From contig JAYMSP010001329.1 in NCBI GenBank assembly GCA_036897095.1, positions 1 to 33,312 of the forward strand: DNA of 33,312 bases. The letters are read 5' to 3'. This DNA is from Plantago elongata. Lineage: Eukaryota; Streptophyta; Magnoliopsida; Lamiales; Plantaginaceae. Position numbers and translations under genes: made by a program. Position 1 is the first letter of the stretch. The number at the start of each line of letters is the position of its first letter. This document shows positions 25,566 to 33,312 of the stretch, one piece after another. The notes below the pieces were generated by a model. It ran no database searches. It had not been told where the DNA came from and saw nothing but the letters and a program-made list of their open reading frames with translations.

Positions 25566-26094
25566 CGTTGAAATTGCTTATGGACTTTTGCTAAGTGAAG
25601 TGGATTTTATTTAAGTTATTCAACGAGATACCGCTGATGCAGATTAAAAAGTAGGATTTGAAGGCAGTGCTAGCGGGAGAGGTCTGATTGTTCCATGGTG
25701 TAATCGAACTGGGGTGTTGTCGAATCAAGCTGTCGGAGAGTTCTTGATGCAATGTGGTTGGAATTCTACTATGAAAAGTATATGGCGTGGAGTTCTTGTG
25801 CTTTTTTATCCTGTGTTTACTGATCAGCTCACAAACCACTATTATTAGTTGAAGATTGGAGAGTTGGGATGAATCTCTGTGATGATGCATCTATTACAAC
25901 TTGCAAGTTATGAAGATCGCAAAAAGATTAAACGATTGATGAGTGGAGAAAAGTCGGAAAAGTTGAAGCAAGAAATCAAGAAAGTGAGGATGATAATGGA
26001 AAATGTGTTACATGAGGATGGTTCTTCAAGCAAATCTTTTGGCTGTTTTGTTCAGGATGTGTTGGTTAAAATAATTAGAATTCAGAAAGATTAA
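25566..26094 (+). pseudogene. UDP-glycosyltransferase C-terminal half, UGT86A-like (right copy)
   Basis: It encodes the C-terminal domain of a family-1 plant UGT: IVEIAYGLLLSEVDFI, then the PSPG box starting WCNRTGVLSNQAVGEF, with QCGWNS in place of the usual HCGWNS, then FTDQLTN, KIKRLMSGEKSEKLKQEI and a normal C-terminal tail with a stop at 26092-26094. It begins abruptly with no N-terminal acceptor domain. Stops (for example after VDFI) and a frameshift after the PSPG box break it. It ends 74 bases before the stop codon of the convergent methyltransferase gene. Style and tail fit UGT86A; UGT itself is certain. Confidence 0.88.
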
Positions 26095-26168
26095 CTATGC
26101 TTTAGTATTGAAACAAATAATTTGAGTTGACATCTTACACACAAGCTTGCTCATTCATATAGTTTTTG

Positions 26169-29100
26169 TTATAACTTCAGAGGATTTGGTAGTGGTCTAT
26201 ACTTGAGCAAATCATGCGTCGCTTTAGTAATTAGAAGCCGGTACATTGGGTCTCCCCGACAAAGCACATGTTGTTCCCAATCTGATTGCACTCCAAAGGG
26301 ATTTTCCTTGAGCCATCCTACCTGAGTTATTGAGGAATCATCTGAACTGTCCACAACTTTAAGCTTCCCCTTACTGTACTTCATTATTTCTATTTTCATT
26401 CTCATAGCTACTGCTTCTATATCAGATTGGAGAAATACCTGGATATCAAGAAAACAAGACTAGGAATTGTGAGTACAGATAGTTTGCTACTACATCAATT
26501 GTACGTTGTAGCAGAAGCCAAAAAGAACATCTTCATAACAAATTACTTTTCAGTTTTCATAATTTGTATACTTGGCTCTTGGTTTAAAATGACGAAGAAG
26601 ATAAAATTAGAAACAAGAAAATAAAAAAAAAGCAACGGATTGAGTATATATAAAATGTCGGAAGCTGGAGATGGAAAAAGAAAAAGATTAGTCAAGCCAG
26701 TTCATGATGGAATTAATACTTACCTTTCCACCGAATATTAGCAAATCAGCTATTGCTTCAACTAATGACCTCTGCAACATTCTCCAACGGTATTCTGGTT
26801 TGTTGAAGTCAGGGTTTGGACACTGCATTCAGAAAGAATCAGCGAAGTCAACAGAAGTCTTTAGGTTGTATACTCTGTCTAGACTGAAGATGCTTAATGG
26901 CCAAGATTAGCAGGTCTTGTGATCAATTCACTGTGAAGCGTAGAAGACTTCAATTTTTTTTGTTAATTGTTAGACAACTATCTTCCTAAAGCAGAACCAG
27001 CACTGAAGGAAAATAAAATCAGATCAACGATTCTTAAGCTAAATCATGTGAAGCATACCAAGAAGGTTTGAGTCACATATCATATTGTTGAATTACCTGT
27101 ATAGATACAAGAACCAAATTCCCAGGATAACTTGAAACTATTGACCTGAAAGTTGATGTTGCATTTGTTGCTATAAAGAACCTGCATAAATATACAAATT
27201 TTAAAATGGGAATATTTAACTGGATTGAATTTGCTGTTTTATTTTTCTTCACCTCTCACACCACATACAGATAGATGAGACATAACATTTAGGTTGAATA
27301 ATTCCTGAGCATATAGCATACATAAAAGAGGTTGACAACTTACTGGACACCGTGTAAAAACTGAAAGCTCATACTAGACCATTGGTACTAAATTGCTATT
27401 TATCAGATGACAGAAATCATGCTCAAAGTGAAGAGCAAAAATCATGCTCATAGTTCGGTAGTTCCAATATATGATTAGTAAAGTTCATTTAACCCACCCG
27501 GTCTTACTAGTTTTTTATTAAAGTTAATTTGTGTCCACTATTTGATTGACTATGAAAGATTTACCTCTTCATTTGTGAACATCTATCCAAACAGGATTTG
27601 TTCCTTCATTAATAAAGCAACATGCAGACATGAGATGTCCTAGATTATACTAACTATTGCTTATAGTAGATGGAACTGTAGCCTTCACCTGGCTACAAAT
27701 TGCTCAAACCCTATTGTCAAGACATCGTTCATGAAATTAAAAAGTGAATCTAAATTTGGTATTCATCAATAAACCAACAGTACTGGCCCCACGTCCAACA
27801 TATCAAAGTTGCTCTTCAAGTTAATCAATTTATTACGAAAAGTACCAAAAAGAACATGGCAAAAGAAAAATAATTTACGTACACATTTTGGGCACCAACT
27901 TCATGAATACTGTCTAGACAACGGTCCACCAGCTGAAAAAATATCCAGAATCAAGAACCAGTAAGTACAACTCCAAAATCCAGAAACATAATCTTATTGA
28001 AAGGACTGAAAACCTTTGTGTTTATCTCTAGCCCAAGGAAATTCATTTCTGTTATCTGCCTTGCCATTCCAAACACGAATAAGCCATTACCTGTCTCACC
28101 AAAAGAGGAATCTACTTAATCTGTTACTTTAATAATATGTACAAACCAAGTTTAAATTACAGGAGTAAATGTGAGCCTTCACTGAATGATTTACCTATTT
28201 ACTCCTTTTCACAAAACAAGTCTAATAAGGATTTGTAAACTTTGTTTCCAACTCGAACAGTTCTAATAGTCATGTTCTCCTATGCACAAAACAATTACAA
28301 AATTTCCGTGGAATAAGAGTAAAAACAAACGCAGCATCACAGGCTCACAGCCAATTGAGTTACTCAAGAGCCTCTATCTCCGGATCATGCTCTTCTTTCT
28401 TCATGAGGAATTCTCTTATTTGGTGAAAGCTTAAACAAAATTCAAATAGGAGGAAAACCTATAGGCCGAAGCAATATATCATTGGGGCAGTTTATCATAT
28501 ATTGTCCAGGACCCCGGAGCTTCTCAATACGAACAACAATCACTATACTATTTTTCAGTCCAAGAAGTAAATGCACAATAATTTAAGCTTTACAGATACG
28601 AGATGTGTCTGGGAGTAGGTTTTCTCAAGCTCTCTTTTGCCTGCTTAGTTTACTGCACTTGTATCCTTTTCCAAAGTAGAGAACACCAATAATACTTGCA
28701 TGCAAACATGACAGAAACCCATAGTTTAGCAGGCAAGCATGTATCTAAGTAAACTGTAAGCATGCAAGCATGTGGGAAACAAATAGTTTTGCGTTGGAAA
28801 AGAAAACTGGTCTTCTGGGCTTTTCGTGCTCTTTTTTGTTGTTATTGAGTTAACAGAAGAGGAGCTTACATATAAGGATATATAGCCGGCCGCAGAATAC
28901 TTGCTAACTTAACCAGTGTCAATATCAAGAAACATGACGATTAAAAAAGTTAAAAAACAAGTACCACTTCCAATATCAACAACCAAAGGCTTTGTGGGAT
29001 CAGCATAGGCACCACTCCAATCCACATGAGAGGGATACGCCTAAAAATGATGAGGCAATGATATGATAATTACTTGTCCCAAAAGGAAATCACACAATAA

Positions 29101-32100
29101 CAGTTCAAATCCTTGCGAACATTTCATAACAGACATTTTCAGTTTATCGACAACATTATAATGTCAGACATCTTCTATCCTATCACACTCTCTACAGATG
29201 GTGTACAAATATAGGAATGTCAATCCATCTTAATGAAGGCTTCATGATGATTATTTTGATTCGATAGAAACAATTATCCACTTACTTTTTTTTTCCTTTT
29301 TATCTTTTAGTTGCTAAATCAGAGTTGAATACACTGCAATAAAATGAGACAAAGTAAACAATGAGACAAAGTAATATGCTAAAATGCTGAATGTGGAGAA
29401 ATAAATCCAAATTGCTTAATACAGTAAGAAGCAACAGTCCAATTGATCATATTTCTCAATATGGTTTCTATGCAAGGACCATAATTGACATGTGCAAATT
29501 CTAGGAAGTAGGTTTGAGTACATACTTTATCTAATGCCATAAGGCCATGAAGCTTTCTTCCTGTAAGAACTTTCCATGCAACCGTAGCATTTTTTAGAAA
29601 ATGAACATTTGGCAAAGCCACGAGTTTCTCCAACAATCCACCAGATTCCATTTTACCAACAAAAGTTACATCACATCTGCTTTGATCGATGTCACTAACT
29701 GTTTCTGCAAGCTGAACTGTCCCACACTTATCATCTACCGAGGAGCTAAATTTCAAGGGCCCAATCCATGTTATCTTCTGGAAAACAAGCAACAAAAATA
29801 TTGTTGAGTGAAAAAGGGAGGTTATAAAGCACATATGCAATTTCAAAATGACTTTTCTTCTATGGAGAAGAATTATGTCGCACTTTCTAGATGCACTTAA
29901 GGAAGTACAGCTTCACAATGGTTGTCATGAGGTCTCTTCCCTTTGGAACTAAACAGTGATCCAATTTCTCCAACATATATCATCTTGTATAACACTCAAA
30001 TTGCACTACTCTGCCTTTGGATGAGTAGTGTAAATTGGGGGGTTATTGAGCTGAATCGGACCGAGCATGAGTCTTATCCAGGCAGCTCGCCGGTTTGCTC
30101 TTCTTACAGTCGACCTCGTCAAGCAACAAATTTCTAGCTCTAGCTAAGCTTGCAATCTGTTTGAAAACAACTCACTTGACTTTATTGTAAACTTTAAAAA
30201 AAAGGTTAGTTTAACTTTATATATGTGAAATGAGTAATTGCTTGCTGCTAGACAACACTCGGTGTCTCTCAAAGCTAATTGAGCTCATGTGCAAGCTCAG
30301 TCAACTCAAACCAAACTTATTCGTCCAGCTTGTTGATTGTTCACACCCCTTTTGTAAATGAACATAGATGTGTTTTATGTGAAGACAAGAAAACTGCACT
30401 GTTCTTCTGACTAGCATTAAAAAACAAATGTTATACTATATGTAATTCAATTTGGAATAAAGGTTGTTCAGTTCAAAACTTAAACAGAGAAAAAAAAGAA
30501 GAAGAAGAAGAAGAAGAAGGAAAAATGGGAAACCAGAAACATTCAACCTTATCTACGTAACATACAGCGAATTACTTGATTAACTACGAACCACGGATTC
30601 AACGAGATGATAGTTATACTTAATCGACAATAATGCAAAATTAAAGTGATTTAGAGGAAAACAACAAAACTCAAATATTTGAAACAAAAAGGATGCTAAT
30701 AAGAACCTTGCATTTTAAAAGTGAAGTGGTAAGTTCCTGTAGCGATGTTGGTCCAATATCAACAGGTTGCCAACCTGGAACGATATAATTCGATCAGAAA
30801 TGATAATAATGGCACCAGATGACAAAATTCACAAAACAAAACATGTGAGAAATTCTGAATTTGGGCAAACAAGGTTAGAAAGCTTTTCGCACTTCATAAT
30901 ACATGAATATGCAAATCTGTCAAGACCATTGCTTTACCTTCAACCATACATTCAACAGAAAATAGTTTCTTCTGCTCTGGAGTTTCATACTGTATGCACC
31001 AAATATCTTTTGGAAATATGATCTGAGTGCCTCTTGCCTTAGCAAATTCTATTAGATCTACAGCTTCTTTTAGTATTCCAGGTTCCACCAAATCCATGGG
31101 AACAGGTATTCCTAGGGCATACATTATTTGAAAAGCCATACTTCCAATGAATACTAAACCATCACAGACCGATCCTAATACCCGCAAAGCATTTGCTTTT
31201 TCAGCGAAGTTACCACCACCTATCTGCATGTAAAAGTCAAATGCTGTGAATAATTTCTCTAAGGGCAACCATAGATCTATATGTGCAAAGTCTGAGAGAG
31301 TACAATGGCCATGTAAGGCCGCTCACTGGTCCGGAGGATTTTCTTCATTTTCTGTAGTTCCTCCTCAAAGTAAAACCCAGCCATGCAGGCAGAACAAAAG
31401 CAAGCAATACCAACTGTTGAAGCAAGTATTTTATGAGCTTGAGAAAACGCATCATTTACGAATATATCAACCCCAGTGGAAAGTTCTTTGGCAAATATTG
31501 AGCAATTAGCTACTTCTCCCTTGAAGCCAGAGAGGTTCTCAAGCAAAAGAATATCAGAATTTTTGTCTCCAACAACACAATTATGCACGGACTTGGGATT
31601 GAACTTCAATGGAACAACTTTGATGTCCAGCATTATTGATAGATAATCTGGAAATTGCGTAACCTTCAATATGTAATAGTCATAACTAATGCAGAAACTG
31701 GTAGGTCAGAAAAAGAACAGAAACAATGGTTGCACCTGCAACTGATGCTGTAGAATAAGCTTCTGAATGAAACCCCGACTTGGAACCCTTACCCCAGCTT
31801 ACCACTAGAATTACTTTAGAACCAGCATTGTATAAATACTTAATGGTGGACAATGCCTTGGCTGGTACTCGTGGATTTCCCTTGTTTTCTTGGAGTAAAA
31901 TCACGGGGTCAAGTCTGACCATTACAACTTTCCCAGGAAACTCTTCCACTGGAAAATTACTTAGTGTTTGCACATCAGGGAAATGAATAGAATGTGTATC
32001 ATCACAAGATAAATCCTTGCAGGGAAAATCGAGGCATAGAAAAATTAGCTTGTAAGACCAGCATGATATTATCATCTTGATTAACCATTGTCTTTTAGTT

Positions 32101-32685
32101 TCGTTCCAGCTCGCTATGCTATAATCTGGTTGCTACTTGTTCTACTTAATGCATATCAAACAACAATAGTAGGCTAGTAGCTATTCTGAAAAATTAGAGC
32201 AGCACGAATTTTGCAAAATCACTGAAACAACAACTGTTTTGCAATCACGCATAATCTGAACTGAACTGAATTATAGTATAAAATATAACTAAGTAGTGCA
32301 GAGCTGAATGATGAATGAGTTTGCAACGAAGAGAACATAGCCTAAATTAGACAAGACAGAAAAGCAGTGTCCAAATCCAATTTGATGGAGTTCAGTTACC
32401 TTTTCTCGGAGCGAAACTCGACCATAATCTAGCGATTTACAGAAAACTGGAAGAAATGAAGCATAAGAAAATGATAAGTGCAAAAAGAAAAGCAGGGTAT
32501 GTAGTATATGTGCAGCAATAAAGATAACCTTGCGGTGTAAATTGAGCGCGGTAACGTTTCCTTGTCGGAAATGCAACTCGATTTCCCAGAAAGAAACAAG
32601 AAGAAGAGTTGGTTGGAACTGAACTGCACCCAATACTTTGTAGATTTAGCCGTTGTATATGCAGCAGTGCTTCAGCTTGACTCAT
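26169..32685 (-). CDS. Fusion of a degenerate phosphoglycerate kinase-like domain with a TrmB-type tRNA (guanine-N7) methyltransferase, 13 exons, 696 aa
   Basis: Exons: 32529-32685, 32400-32446, 31736-32015, 31304-31647, 30938-31223, 30707-30774, 29526-29777, 28965-29040, 28014-28090, 27883-27932, 27097-27181, 26724-26822, 26169-26438; all GT-AG, summing to 2091 bases with phases matching at every join. Residues 1-68 are Ser/Arg-containing and look like a plastid or mitochondrial transit peptide. Residues about 85-478 follow the PGK fold (VVMVRLD, LLLENL, FVNDAFSQAHK, GWQPVDIGP, TWIGPLKF) but most PGK catalytic motifs are changed. Residues about 479-696 are a TrmB methyltransferase: SAM loop VVDIGSGNGLF (498-508), NFLGLEINTK, CPNPDFNKPEYRWR, FGGKVFLQSD, and SDWE (659-662) where TrmB has TxxE. 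TrmB makes m7G46 in tRNA. No lesion is seen, so the gene is probably active. The tRNA role is inferred. Confidence 0.88.
30496..30519. repeat. (AAG)n microsatellite in intron 6 of the fusion gene
   Basis: About eight AAG units after an A-rich run, inside the 929-base intron between exons 6 and 7. It has no coding role. Confidence 0.9.
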
Positions 32686-32701
32686 CTTCTTCTTGTTGCA
32701 T
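32672..32701 (-). promoter_or_regulatory. Upstream ORF overlapping the fusion gene start
   Basis: An ATG 16 bases before the main ATG opens a nine-codon frame (MQQEEDESS, then TGA) that overlaps the main start by 14 bases in another frame. If the transcript starts near 32730, as the TATA box suggests, scanning ribosomes would meet it first. This could lower or regulate translation. Its use is an inference. Confidence 0.45.
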
Positions 32702-32758
32702 CTGAATCCTACTTTCTTCTTTAAAACTGGGAAGTAGTCATTTTAATTGAAAGGTTAT

Positions 32759-32767
32759 TATTTATAG
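32759..32767 (-). promoter_or_regulatory. TATA box of the fusion gene
   Basis: The minus strand reads CTATAAATA about 75 bases upstream of the start codon. A transcript start some 30 bases downstream would give a 5' leader of about 45 bases, which is short but normal. It supports the start codon at 32685. Confidence 0.6.
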
Positions 32768-32779
32768 GATAACGAATTG

Positions 32780-33009
32780 AGAGCAATATTAGATCAACAT
32801 AAACAATCAAAGCTAGGTTTTAATGACCGGATCAGGCTGGCCGGAAGGACCGGACAGACCGTCATGAACGGGTGGACTGCTGACCGTAACAAAATCGGAG
32901 TTTGTAAATATATTGTAAACTTTTTTTGTTTTATTTGATTCATATTTCACATTTCACATTGTTTTACACAATATAATCATAGATAATATATCAAAATATA
33001 TATACATAC

Positions 33010-33040
<31 letters not shown>

Positions 33041-33312
33041 GACGAATTAACAAAAGTACCCCTTAAAAATTTGCTAATTTCACTTTAGCCCCTCGATCTC
33101 AAATAATTACAAATAAACCCAAAAACCCATCTCCCGTTGACTGAACTGTCAGCATTAGCATTTTATCTCTCTACGTGGAATTTCCGTTTTGTCTGAATAA
33201 AGAAAAGTGCAAATAAATTAATTTTTTTTCTTCCTCTTTCATGGAGATGGAGCTTCCATGGAAGAACCTTTTCTTCTCCATCTTTCTTGCTTCTGATGCC
33301 ATTGACACCATT
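32780..33312. other. Upstream intergenic region
   Basis: It contains a GC-richer patch (32826-32890), an AT-rich stretch and a microsatellite. Near the right edge CATGGAGATGGAGCTTCCAT begins a possible coding start at 33241, but it is cut by the window end and cannot be identified. Confidence 0.4.
32995..33040. repeat. (TACA)n(TA)n microsatellite
   Basis: A run of CATA units passes into pure TA repeats. This is ordinary simple sequence. Confidence 0.9.

Noticed and set aside
29379..29846. Single-exon reading of the 155-codon minus-strand frame
   Set aside because: Only 29526-29777 is exon; the ends run into introns, as the GT-AG signals and PGK/TrmB continuity show.

Overview
The window is nuclear DNA from a flowering plant, probably a dicot. 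The evidence is GT-AG introns with AT-rich sequence, a nine-exon CDC48 gene of plant type, fragments of plant UDP-glycosyltransferase and F-box genes, and nested Ty3/gypsy LTR retrotransposons. The species cannot be named from sequence alone.

Layout. (1) Bases 1-1165 hold the minus-strand gag of a Tat-like gypsy element, with its primer binding site at 1259-1279 and its 5' LTR from 1280 rightwards. (2) Bases 4486-8626 hold an intact CDC48/p97 AAA+ ATPase gene on the plus strand (9 exons, 807 aa). (3) Bases 8.9-13.7 kb hold debris: a small inverted-repeat element, shuffled pieces of a UGT gene and of the last exon of the methyltransferase gene found further right, a tandem-repeat leader, and a frameshifted F-box pseudogene. 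(4) Bases 13.7-25.3 kb are gypsy retrotransposons. A pol-bearing element (I, plus strand) was interrupted by a small gag-protease-only element (II, minus strand) with clean LTRs and a 5-bp target duplication. A second, inverted copy of the same arrangement (IV inside III) follows, so the region is one large imperfect palindrome with arms of about 4.6 and 4.8 kb. The join between the copies carries 17 bp of apparently copied filler. (5) Bases 25.6-26.1 kb hold a UGT86A-like pseudogene, tail to tail with the last gene. (6) Bases 26169-32685 (minus) hold a 13-exon gene that splices in frame to 696 aa: a probable organelle-targeting N-terminus, a phosphoglycerate kinase-like domain that has lost most catalytic motifs, and a TrmB-type tRNA (guanine-N7) methyltransferase domain.

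Only CDC48 and the PGK-like/TrmB fusion look like working genes. The fusion is the most notable feature: a glycolytic-enzyme fold, apparently catalytically dead, attached to a tRNA-modifying enzyme. Its last exon and the convergent UGT neighbour were also duplicated about 16 kb to the left in the same orientation, and the retroelement palindrome now lies between the two copies.

Family names rest on motifs read by eye and on general knowledge of the families. No database search was possible. Exon boundaries were deduced from GT-AG signals, frame continuity and family conservation, and exon lengths sum exactly to an open frame in both intact genes.
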